A DNA stretch of 64,000 nucleotides from Salicibibacter cibi (GTDB taxonomy: Bacteria > Bacillota > Bacilli > Bacillales > Marinococcaceae). The DNA lies in NCBI RefSeq assembly GCF_016495865.1, contig NZ_CP054706.1, forward strand, positions 620,001-684,000, written 5' to 3'. Shown in pieces: positions 54,295 to 62,608 of this stretch (position 1 is the stretch's first letter; every line of letters begins with the position of its first letter). The translations under genes were made by a program, and so were the position numbers. The notes beneath the pieces were generated by a model. That model had not been told where the DNA came from and did not search any database. It worked only from the letters and a program-made list of their open reading frames with translations.

Positions 54295-55005
54295 TCAGTA
54301 CAAATAATCTTTATAGCCTTCAAACAATCTCCCGCCGTTTTCTTCCAGCAATTCTTCGATGAATGCATACAAAGGCTTGGCATTATTCGTTTTCATATAA
54401 ATGTCGAAAACTTCCAGGTAGTTTGCGCATAATTGTTCATCAAACGCACGAAGCGCGCGATACATCCATTTTCCTTCGCCAACCCAACGCTGATTAGTTC
54501 GTAGTACAAACTTGGGGATGAGATCGAAAAGTTTATAGGCGGAAAATAGTCTTTCCTTCCCGTCGTGATCGCCGTTTAAATCATCAAGAACATTTGTGAT
54601 CATGAACCGCATCTGTCGTTGTTGGTTTTCTGACCATTTAAGTGGACCTTTTCGCAAACACTGTCCGGCCATCTCTTGAATTTTTGCCCCCGATATAGGA
54701 TCGTCTTTCAAAATAATTCCATCTGCACATAAGCGCGGGACAGTAGGGATACCCTCCAAGCGACTCATGTCAAAGGCGAAGGCAAGCGAATGCGGTTGAA
54801 AAACAAAAGCTTCAATGTTCCAATCAAAACAATAAAAGCATTCCCGGTAGGAGTTTGGAGCCGTGTCATCCATAATGACAATATCCAAATCGGACTGTTC
54901 GGTGATGGTTTTTTGCGCAGCGCTCCCGCCTAAGATGGCTATTTCACAACGCGGGAAAAATTGTTCAATAAAATGGTGCGCAGCTTCTTCGGGTCGTCTT
55001 TTCAC
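54295..55005 (-). CDS. Nucleotidyltransferase-domain protein
   Basis: 236 aa. LGGSAAQKTITEQSDLDIVI at residues 25-44 is the Pol-beta superfamily GGS...DxD active site; the helical C-terminal part resembles MNT/KNT-like antibiotic nucleotidyltransferases and related proteins. Substrate unknown. Single gene. Confidence 0.85.
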   Translation of the reverse strand: MKRRPEEAAHHFIEQFFPRCEIAILGGSAAQKTITEQSDLDIVIMDDTAPNSYRECFYCFDWNIEAFVFQPHSLAFAFDMSRLEGIPTVPRLCADGIILKDDPISGAKIQEMAGQCLRKGPLKWSENQQRQMRFMITNVLDDLNGDHDGKERLFSAYKLFDLIPKFVLRTNQRWVGEGKWMYRALRAFDEQLCANYLEVFDIYMKTNNAKPLYAFIEELLEENGGRLFEGYKDYLY

Positions 55006-55134
55006 GTTGAATCCCCCTGAAATCGAATCGCTTGCTGGGTGCCCACATTCTATGCACCCCAGGGGTTTGAAGTGATTTAACGCGTAAAATGGCGGGCGCC
55101 TAAAGAAGAAGTGCGCCCGAAATTCAAGTAATCA

Positions 55135-56805
55135 TTAAGATAAACCGATAATTTTTCCTTCTTCATTGATATCGATTTTTTCAGCTGCAGGTCGTTTTGG
55201 GAGGCCAGGCATGGTCATGATCGATCCGGTTAGAACGACAATAAAGCCGGCGCCAGCGGATATGCTTACCCCTCTTATCGTAATGTCAAAATCAGAAGGG
55301 CGGCCTGTTTTCGTTTTGTCATCTGAAAATGAATATTGTGTTTTAGCCATACAAATGGGGAGGCGCCCGAATCCCAAGGCTTCAAATCTGGCTATTTCTT
55401 TTTCGACTGCTGAGGTAACCACAATGCCTTTACCGCCATATACTCTATGAACTAATTTTTCGATCTTGAGCTTTAGAGGATCATCCAATTCATAGGCGTA
55501 TGTAAAGGAGCTGTCTCGTTCGGTTAGTTTTACAACTTCTTTTGCGAAGGCTTCTCCGCCTGCACTCCCTCGTGCCCAAACATCGGACAGTACCATATGT
55601 ACGCCTAATTCCTTGCACTTGTCTTCAATTAATTGAAGTTCGGCATCCGTATCAGTCGGGAATTTATTGATCGCGACAACGGTAGGGAGACCGAAAACAT
55701 TTTGCATATTTTCCAGATGTTTCAATAGATTCGGCAATCCGTTTTCAAGTGCATCCAAATTTTCTTCATTTAATTGCTTTTTCGCGACGCCTCCATGCAT
55801 TTTTAGTGCTCGGACGGTTGCTACGACAACGGATGCCGAAGGTTTTACATTTGCATAACGGGCCTTGATGTCCATAAATTTTTCCGCGCCCAAATCTGCC
55901 CCAAAGCCGGCTTCTGTAACAATATAATCTGCAGATTTTAATGCTAATTTTGTCGCGGCAACACTGTTACATCCATGGGCGATATTGGCAAATGGCCCGC
56001 CGTGAACAAATGCCGGAGTATGCTCAAGCGTTTGTACAAGGTTGGGCTTCATCGCATCTTTTAGCAATACAGCCATTGCTCCTTGTGCGTTCAGTTCGCC
56101 TGCCGATACGGGTTGATCGTCGTATGTATAGCCAACAATGATATTTTTTAGTTTTTCTTTCAGTTCATCGATATTATTTGATAAACAAAAAATGGCCATA
56201 ATTTCAGAAGCAACGGTGATGTGAAACCCGTCTTCCCGTGGAACGCCGTTGGTTTTTCCGTTTAGTCCATCGACGATAGACCGAAGTTGCCGATCATTCA
56301 TGTCGACCGCGCGTTTCCAAGCGATTTTACGCGGATCAATCTGAAGGTCATTTCCATGGTGGATATGGTTGTCGACCATAGCAGCCAATAGGTTGTTTGC
56401 GGCACCGATGGCATGGAAATCTCCTGTGAAGTGAAGATTAATGTCTTCCATCGGAACGACTTGGGCATACCCTCCGCCTGCTGCCCCGCCTTTCATTCCA
56501 AAGACCGGTCCTAATGATGGTTCTCTCAGTGCGATCGCTGTGTTTTTTCCTATTTTCTGAAGGGCATCTCCCAATCCGACCACGGTTGTTGTTTTCCCTT
56601 CACCGGCTGGTGTCGGTGTGATCGCGGTCACCAGAATTAATTTTCCATCCTTTTTGCTTTCCAATTTTTCCATTTTACCCGTGTTTATTTTTGCCTTGTT
56701 ATCCCCATATAATTCAATGGCGTTACGTTCAATGCCTATTTTGTTTGCAATCTCTTCGATAGGCATTATTTCGGCTTCTTGTGCGATTTCTACATCTGAT
56801 TTCAT
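55135..56805 (-). CDS. fhs: Formate-tetrahydrofolate ligase
   Basis: 556 aa, the usual length. [20 protein letters not shown] near residue 64 is the ATP-binding FTHFS signature 1; the second signature [20 protein letters not shown] lies near 112. It makes 10-formyl-THF from formate, THF and ATP. Single gene. Confidence 0.97.
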   Translation of the reverse strand: MKSDVEIAQEAEIMPIEEIANKIGIERNAIELYGDNKAKINTGKMEKLESKKDGKLILVTAITPTPAGEGKTTTVVGLGDALQKIGKNTAIALREPSLGPVFGMKGGAAGGGYAQVVPMEDINLHFTGDFHAIGAANNLLAAMVDNHIHHGNDLQIDPRKIAWKRAVDMNDRQLRSIVDGLNGKTNGVPREDGFHITVASEIMAIFCLSNNIDELKEKLKNIIVGYTYDDQPVSAGELNAQGAMAVLLKDAMKPNLVQTLEHTPAFVHGGPFANIAHGCNSVAATKLALKSADYIVTEAGFGADLGAEKFMDIKARYANVKPSASVVVATVRALKMHGGVAKKQLNEENLDALENGLPNLLKHLENMQNVFGLPTVVAINKFPTDTDAELQLIEDKCKELGVHMVLSDVWARGSAGGEAFAKEVVKLTERDSSFTYAYELDDPLKLKIEKLVHRVYGGKGIVVTSAVEKEIARFEALGFGRLPICMAKTQYSFSDDKTKTGRPSDFDITIRGVSISAGAGFIVVLTGSIMTMPGLPKRPAAEKIDINEEGKIIGLS

Positions 56806-56909
56806 TTTTGTCCTCCCTCTAAATCTCTTTTCATTATTAGTATACTAAGGTTTGACGCGATTGTAATCGTTTATGATAGAAAGTATGAGATAATTCAGGA
56901 GAAATAAAG

Positions 56910-57362
56910 TTGAGTATGGAGTTGATGATAATGGATACAGCTGAACGACCAACATGGTTGATGGTTGCTTCCGATGCAGCTGCTACCTTCCGCTGGGAGC
57001 ATATTTTAACGAGTCAGACGTCTGTTTTTTGGGAAACGAGAAGATTGCCACGTAACTTTAGAATGGCTTGGGATGGGGATTTGATTTTATGTTACCGAAG
57101 CGGTAGGGAAAAGAGGGGATTGGTCGGCGTGGCAGAGGTGGAGGAAGGTTTCAATGATGATGGCATCACCGTTAGGGGAATTGGTGAATTCCAACAGATT
57201 ATTCATTACGATGAATTTAAAAATGATCCCATTTACCGAGGCACTGAGGCGGGGCGTTTGCGAAATCGGGGGACACTTTTTCATGTTCATGACGCGTTTG
57301 TGCAGTGGGTAAAAAACAGATTGGAAGAAGAGGGAGATACTGCATTGGCAGCGTATGTATGA
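56910..57362 (+). CDS. Protein of unknown function, possibly EVE/PUA-like
   Basis: 150 aa from TTG 56910 (CAGGAG 8 nt upstream). GDLILCYRSGREKRGLVGVA near residue 50 is like the beta core of EVE/PUA-fold proteins that bind modified nucleic acid bases, but the similarity is short. Single gene. Confidence 0.6.
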   Translation: MSMELMIMDTAERPTWLMVASDAAATFRWEHILTSQTSVFWETRRLPRNFRMAWDGDLILCYRSGREKRGLVGVAEVEEGFNDDGITVRGIGEFQQIIHYDEFKNDPIYRGTEAGRLRNRGTLFHVHDAFVQWVKNRLEEEGDTALAAYV

Positions 57363-57370
57363 TAACCTCC

Positions 57371-57440
57371 AGCCTCCATGAAGCGTACATGAAGCCCGAA
57401 ATTCAGTAGTTTGCATCGATTCGGTCATCATAAGCATCCC
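57371..57440. repeat. 52-bp repeat family, two diverged units
   Basis: AGCCTCCATGAAGCG at 57371 and GGTCATCATAAGC at 57423 are 52 bp apart and resemble GGTCTCCATGAAGCGG and GGTCATCATGAAGCGG of the 35.8-kb array. Confidence 0.55.
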
Positions 57441-57465
57441 TTGGCAAAATTTTCCTTCTTCCTCT

Positions 57466-58710
57466 TCAACTCCCCTCTTCATGGATATTTGCTAACCGTT
57501 GATCAGACGGTAGAAATATGGTGAGAATACCAAGTAATGGGAGGGCGCCGATGAAGATCATCGTATTGGTTACGCCAACCAGATCCATTAATGCTCCAAG
57601 TCCGATGGAACCAACAGCTCCCATCCCAAATGCCAATCCTACGATCAGCCCCGAAGCCATCCCGATGCTTCCCGGAAATAAATCCTGGGCGTAAATGACA
57701 GAAACGGCGAAACTGGAAATGATAATAAAACCGATGAGTGCCAATAACGGAAAAAGCAAAAAAGACGGGACGTGCGGAAGAATCATTGTGAGCGGCGCTG
57801 CACCCAGAAAAGACATCATGATCACATTGCGTTTGCCGAACCGATCAGCAATTGGTCCGCCGCAAAAAGTGCCGACTGCACCTGCAGCCAAAAAAATAAA
57901 CAGGTAAATTTGCGCTTCTTGAATTGTCAATCCATAATTTTCAATCAAATGAAAGGCGTAAAAATTCGTCATCCCTGCTTGAAACCATGAACGGGCGAAA
58001 ACGAGAAACACGAGCAAAACAATGGGAAAAATCAACAATTTACGGGCCGGATGCTTCGTTTTTGATTGCTTTTCGACAATTTTTTTCTTTTTTTTCTTGG
58101 TCATCACCGGGTTTTGTTGTGAATACCAGCGTGCAATGTAGACTAATAATCCAATTGCAACAGCAGCAACGATCGTGAACCAAAGCGCGCCGATTTGGCC
58201 GAGGGGAACGAGCAGGAGCGCGGTAATGACCGGTGCCAATGCTTGCCCGCCATTGCCGCCAACTTGATAAATCGATTGGGCGAGTCCGCGGCGCCCACCT
58301 GCCGCCATGTTTGCAACCCGCGATCCTTCAGGATGAAACGTTGCCGAACCGATGCCGATGAAAATGACGGAAGCAACGATAAACCAAAAAGAGGGCGCGA
58401 TTGCAAGCCCGAAGACACCGACAAATGTAAAACATAATCCGATCGGCAAAGCATAGGGCGATGGCCTTTGATCAGTGTACCAGCCGACAAGCGGCTGCGC
58501 GAGCGAAGCTGTAGTGTTTAATGCAAAGGCAACAACCCCCAGTTGCGTAAAGGTCAATCCCATGGAAGCTTCCAATATGGGAAACATCGCTGGAACAACC
58601 GCTTGAATCGAATCATTTAATAAATGGACAAAGCCAATCACAATAAGAATGCGATACATCGTTGGTTCAGAGAGCGCTGCCGGTCGGGTCGCGCCCGTGT
58701 TCATTGCCAT
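57466..58710 (-). CDS. MFS exporter, fosmidomycin-resistance (Fsr) type
   Basis: 414 aa from ATG 58710 (start uncertain; 58728 also possible). Twelve membrane helices with a central basic loop of about 30 residues (KKKKKKIVEKQSKTKHPARK). HLLNDSIQAVVPAMFPILE near residue 30 and ATFHPEGSRVANMAAG near 120 are Fsr signatures. Drug/H+ antiporter of the major facilitator superfamily. Confidence 0.9.
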   Translation of the reverse strand: MAMNTGATRPAALSEPTMYRILIVIGFVHLLNDSIQAVVPAMFPILEASMGLTFTQLGVVAFALNTTASLAQPLVGWYTDQRPSPYALPIGLCFTFVGVFGLAIAPSFWFIVASVIFIGIGSATFHPEGSRVANMAAGGRRGLAQSIYQVGGNGGQALAPVITALLLVPLGQIGALWFTIVAAVAIGLLVYIARWYSQQNPVMTKKKKKKIVEKQSKTKHPARKLLIFPIVLLVFLVFARSWFQAGMTNFYAFHLIENYGLTIQEAQIYLFIFLAAGAVGTFCGGPIADRFGKRNVIMMSFLGAAPLTMILPHVPSFLLFPLLALIGFIIISSFAVSVIYAQDLFPGSIGMASGLIVGLAFGMGAVGSIGLGALMDLVGVTNTMIFIGALPLLGILTIFLPSDQRLANIHEEGS

Positions 58711-58976
58711 ATCGATCACCATTTTCATGGATAAAAAGAAATATTCATTTAATCATGGCATAGGAAGGTAGGGAATACAAATGTTGTGAATCGAAAAAAA
58801 TAAAGTGGATGCACTATCACGAAAGCCTATATTTGAAAAGCATAATGTAAATGAATTGACTTCATGAGTAAAATGTGTAATTTTATTACTAGCAAGCATT
58901 ATATATAGGTAATGAAATGATCCATTGCTGATCATCAGAAAGAGAAAGAGAAAGATAAGGAATGAGGTGGATAACG

Positions 58977-59225
58977 ATGGAGGATGTCGAAAGTAAACCG
59001 AATAGTGGTATGGCGCTTGCTGCTTTCATATTGGGACTTGTAAACTTAATTTTTTGGTTAATCCCGTTTTTAGGCTTTCCGATTGGCATTGTGGCGATCA
59101 TTTTAGGTGCGCTCAGTATGAAAGCCGCGAATCGATGGGCAGCAATTACAGGTATTGTGGTTGGTGCGCTTACGTTGATCTTAACGCTTATCAATGTGGT
59201 TCTTGGAGCTTTAATGTTTATGTAA
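58977..59225 (+). CDS. DUF4190-like small membrane protein
   Basis: 82 aa from ATG 58977 (GAGGTG 7 nt upstream). N-terminal SGMALAAFILGLVNLIFW and a final membrane helix match the DUF4190 double-helix pattern. Followed by another membrane-protein gene 76 bp downstream. Confidence 0.75.
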   Translation: MEDVESKPNSGMALAAFILGLVNLIFWLIPFLGFPIGIVAIILGALSMKAANRWAAITGIVVGALTLILTLINVVLGALMFM

Positions 59226-59301
59226 AATATCAAGGCTTTCGTTCCCATCATTATTGGTGGGATTTTTCATCGATTAAAAGGTGGAAGTGAGAGAGGAGAT
59301 G

Positions 59302-59658
59302 ATGGGATTGGAACAAGAGAAACAAATCGAAATTCGAAAATTAACGATCCCAAGTGTTTTGAAGGCGACGAGCTATTTCTTGGTGATCCCGATTGTTTTG
59401 TTCGGTATCTTGGCGATTTTTTGGTCGTTGTTTCTAACGATCCTGGAAGGTCCATTGGGGCTTATCGGCTTGCCGCTTTTCCTAGTCGGAGCCGTTTTTT
59501 ATGTCGGACTATATTTTGGAATTATGGCGCTCGCCACGCTTATCTATAATTTGTTCGCGGGGAAGTTTGGCGGTTTGGTCATGACGATTCGTGACGTAGA
59601 TACACCAAATGATAGCTCGAATGATGAAAATCACATGGATGACGTATCACAAGCGTAG
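59302..59658 (+). CDS. Membrane protein, possibly DUF3566-like
   Basis: 118 aa from ATG 59302 (GAGAGGAG close upstream; TTG 59308 possible). KLTIPSVLKATSYFLVIPIV, a second helix pair near 60-85, and an acidic C-terminal tail. Likely co-transcribed with the DUF4190-like gene and ended by the terminator at 59679. Confidence 0.65.
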   Translation: MGLEQEKQIEIRKLTIPSVLKATSYFLVIPIVLFGILAIFWSLFLTILEGPLGLIGLPLFLVGAVFYVGLYFGIMALATLIYNLFAGKFGGLVMTIRDVDTPNDSSNDENHMDDVSQA

Positions 59659-59678
59659 TATGTTTGATAACGATAAAC

Positions 59679-59716
59679 CCGATCTTCATCGTAACAAAGG
59701 GAAGATCGGTTTTTTA
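59679..59716 (+). terminator. Terminator of the small membrane-protein operon
   Basis: CCGATCTTC, 13-nt loop, GAAGATCGG, then TTTTTT. Confidence 0.88.
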
Positions 59717-59812
59717 TGGAATTGGCCAACGCCCCGTTCGATGTAACATTCATTTTTTCAAATGACAATATGTTATGATATAAGTAGAACGAGTTTTTAA
59801 AAAAAGGAGTGT

Positions 59813-61411
59813 ATGCTGTTGTTAGCGACTCTTACCCCTCTGGACTGGAAACGAAGAGCAATCAAGTATTACCCGGAAAAAATTGCCGTCATTGATGAAG
59901 AAAAGCAGTTTACGTATAAGGAATTCGGGAATCGTACCGACCGTCTTTCCGTAGCCCTAGAGGAAGCGGGCGTCCAACAAGGCGACCACGTCGCCGTCAT
60001 GATTCCGAATACCCACTATATGCTCGAGAGTTTTTATGGAATTTGCCAGTTGGGAGCAGCAATGGTGCCGCTTAATTACCGATTATCCGCGGAAGATCTG
60101 GAATATATCATTCATCATAGCGATGCGAAAATGCTGATCGTCGATGAAGCATTCACCGAGCCAATCGAGGAAATCAGAGAGAAACTATCGTTGGAAAAAA
60201 TCATTATCGTCTCGGTAGAAGGACACTCAAACTACTTAGATGGGATCGATTATGAGGAATTTATTCAGGCCGTTCCATCAGATTCCGCACCTCCTGAAGT
60301 GGCTATCGATGAAAATCAGCTCCTTACCTTGAATTACACGAGTGGAACGACGTCCAAACCGAAAGGGGTCATGCTTACCCATCGTGCGAATTACATGAAT
60401 GCTGCCAATTTTATGTACCATCTAAACGTTCGGCACGATGATATCTATTTGCACACGCTGCCGATGTTTCACGCCAACGGTTGGGGTGGTGTTTGGGCGA
60501 TAACAGCAGCGGGTGCTACCCATGTATGCTTGCGGAAAGTTGACCCTCCGCACATTCTCAATTTGTTTGAAAATAAAAATATATCGCTATTGTGCGGTGC
60601 TCCGACAGTCATCAATATGCTTGTCAATGATCCAAAAGCAAAAGAAACCGACATCGCGATAAAGCCGCGGATGGCGACAGCAGGCGCACCTCCGGCCGCT
60701 GCTCTTATCCAGAAAGCCCAGGACGTTTTAGGATTGGATATGATCCATGTTTACGGTTTAACGGAAACGTCTCCTTTCATTCTTTATTGTGAATGGAAAA
60801 AAGAATTCGACGATAAACCGGCAGATGAACAAGCGGCCATAAAAGCGAGACAAGGCATTGAACTTGCGTTTAACGGGGAGACGAAAGTGGTTCGTGAAGA
60901 CGGAGAAGAGGTAAATTGGGACGGAAAGGAATTAGGCGAGATTGTCACCCGCGGCAATGTTGTCATGGAAGGATACTACAAGGCTCCGGAAAAGACAGCG
61001 GAAGCAATACGCGATGGTTGGTATCATACCGGCGATTTAGCGGTGACCCATCCGGATGGATTTATTGAAATCCGTGACCGGGCAAAAGACTTAATCATTT
61101 CCGGCGGTGAAAATATTTCGTCCACAGAAGTAGAGGGGGTACTGTTTAAGCATCCGGATATTATGGATGTAGCCGTTATAGCGGTTCCCGATGAAAAATG
61201 GGGCGAAATTCCGAAAGCCGTCGTCGTCCGGCAACCGGATGCCCGCGTGACCGAAGAAGACGTGGTTGTTTTTTGCCGTGAGAACCTCGCTCACTTTAAA
61301 GTTCCGAAAGCTGTCGAGTTTGTGGAAAGCTTGCCGAAGACGGCAACCGGTAAATTGCAAAAATTCCGCTTAAGAGAAGAGCATTGGCAAGGAGCAAAAA
61401 AGGTGAATTAG
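59813..61411 (+). CDS. Acyl-CoA ligase (AMP-binding enzyme)
   Basis: 532 aa. A3 motif LNYTSGTTSKPKGVMLTHRA near residue 175, HVYGLTETSPF near 307, YHTGDLAV near 404, IRDRAKDLIISGGENIS near 420 and the C-terminal catalytic Lys in PKTATGKLQK near 510. Activates a fatty or short/medium carboxylic acid to acyl-AMP, then the CoA thioester. Start ATG 59813 or TTG 59819. Similar to bacillus long/medium-chain acyl-CoA ligases; substrate not determinable. Confidence 0.92.
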   Translation: MLLLATLTPLDWKRRAIKYYPEKIAVIDEEKQFTYKEFGNRTDRLSVALEEAGVQQGDHVAVMIPNTHYMLESFYGICQLGAAMVPLNYRLSAEDLEYIIHHSDAKMLIVDEAFTEPIEEIREKLSLEKIIIVSVEGHSNYLDGIDYEEFIQAVPSDSAPPEVAIDENQLLTLNYTSGTTSKPKGVMLTHRANYMNAANFMYHLNVRHDDIYLHTLPMFHANGWGGVWAITAAGATHVCLRKVDPPHILNLFENKNISLLCGAPTVINMLVNDPKAKETDIAIKPRMATAGAPPAAALIQKAQDVLGLDMIHVYGLTETSPFILYCEWKKEFDDKPADEQAAIKARQGIELAFNGETKVVREDGEEVNWDGKELGEIVTRGNVVMEGYYKAPEKTAEAIRDGWYHTGDLAVTHPDGFIEIRDRAKDLIISGGENISSTEVEGVLFKHPDIMDVAVIAVPDEKWGEIPKAVVVRQPDARVTEEDVVVFCRENLAHFKVPKAVEFVESLPKTATGKLQKFRLREEHWQGAKKVN

Positions 61412-61421
61412 GGTCTATGAG

Positions 61422-61457
61422 GTGCCTTTTCCCCCAAAAGGGGAGAAGGCACAATTT
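61422..61457 (+). terminator. Terminator after the acyl-CoA ligase
   Basis: GTGCCTTTTCCCC pairs with GGGGAGAAGGCAC around a 5-nt loop, followed by AATTTT. Confidence 0.75.
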
Positions 61458-61547
61458 TCGTGTGGGCATTAGAAATATTTTAGTGGAAAAATTGACCGGA
61501 TCCGTAGGAGCCTGCACTGAGGGGAACAAAAGAAGCAAAGTAATCCC

Positions 61548-61754
61548 TCAGACGGGGATTGAGCTGTTCCAAGGGGAACAAGGGGAGCAGAGTGATGTCC
61601 CGCCCCGCTCAGAATGGGTATGATAACTTAAAAATCGGCCACCGTGTTGAACGTTCCGGAGGAAATGAACCAAAAACTTCAAATGGAACAGTAGTTTCAG
61701 TGCCAATGCCAAAATCATAAATCCCAGCCATGACAGTTTAAAACCTAATGACAT
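61548..61754 (-). CDS. Possible small membrane protein
   Basis: 68 codons; AAAAGGA lies 8 nt before the ATG. An N-terminal hydrophobic helix (LSWLGFMILALALKLLF) and a Ser/Cys-rich tail. It may be real or a decayed gene. Confidence 0.35.
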   Translation of the reverse strand: MSLGFKLSWLGFMILALALKLLFHLKFLVHFLRNVQHGGRFLSYHTHSERGGTSLCSPCSPWNSSIPV

Positions 61755-61920
61755 TTATCGTCCTTTTTTCCGTTAAAGCAGAATGATGGACATGTGTGCT
61801 TCATCTGTCAATGATCAAATTCGGTGATTGGCCGTCATTTGGCGTGGTTTTCTTCTGAGCAGGGCACGCGTAATTTCATGGAAATATATGGTGAACGAAA
61901 GCCTTTGTTTTTTCATTTTT

Positions 61921-62066
61921 GACGCCATCATAATCAGGCGTAGGAACTTTCATGGTGTCATTGTTGCCCATGGACGCCATTAAATGTACACATGCGTTGT
62001 TTTATGGCGTCATAACTATCCGATGCCGCCATTATATGCTGGATTCTGTAGATTCATGGCGTCAAA
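61921..62066. repeat. 52-bp tandem repeat, three units with conserved arms and variable loops
   Basis: Left arms GACGCCAT, GACGCCAT, GCCGCCAT start at 61921, 61973 and 62025. Right arms ATGGTGTCA, ATGGCGTCA, ATGGCGTCA start exactly 31 bp after each. The 23-nt loops and 12-nt linkers share almost nothing. A fourth degenerate left arm (GACATCAT) appears at 62079. Confidence 0.9.
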
Positions 62067-62099
62067 CGTTTGTACTCTGACATCATTTGTAAACACGCT

Positions 62100-62314
62100 T
62101 TCCACTAACGTTTCGCTACTCTAAAGCTTCATTTTAATTTTGGCAGAGGCTTTCAGGAAAACCAAAAAGAACAGCAACTGTGCGACTTAGAGCAGGTCTG
62201 CTGTTCCTTAAAGTTGGACGTTTTTTTGAGCCGTGATGTCAGCAAGCACATTGATTTCAACGGTTTGAACCGAAAACTACCGTTCGATTGACTCCTTTTT
62301 CCGAGTTAGATTAG
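62100..62314. other. Intergenic, with an orphan hairpin
   Basis: GAACAGCA near 62170 pairs with TGCTGTTC near 62206, followed after a gap by a T-run at 62222. No plus-strand gene precedes it closely. Otherwise nothing recognised. Confidence 0.35.
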
Positions 62315-62604
62315 GGATTGCTGAACAACTTGCAGCTATCAGCTGAAGCCGGGATGCCGCTTCCATGGCTTCGCTTTCCGCGGACGAACGGTCAAGCCTC
62401 CTCGCGCAAAACCGGCGCTGCGGGGGCTTGACGCGTCCGTTTTTCCGCTGGAGTCTCGCCATTGCAGCACCGTCCCTCCGTACGTTGCCAGAAGTGCAAG
62501 GGTTTTTTGATTATAGGATGGATTTCCTTGCATCTAGCTTTGACAACACCAACACCAACGGCAAATGCTTATGTGCCAGTCTTTTTCCATTATTAAGCAG
62601 TCCC
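62315..62604 (+). mobile_element. MITE family A, copy 5 (full length)
   Basis: 290 bp, GGGATTGCTGAACAA to TTATTAAGCAGTCCC; TAGATTA at 62308-62314 repeated at 62605-62611, a 7-bp target duplication. Core at about 62372-62459. Confidence 0.92.
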
Positions 62605-62608
62605 TAGA

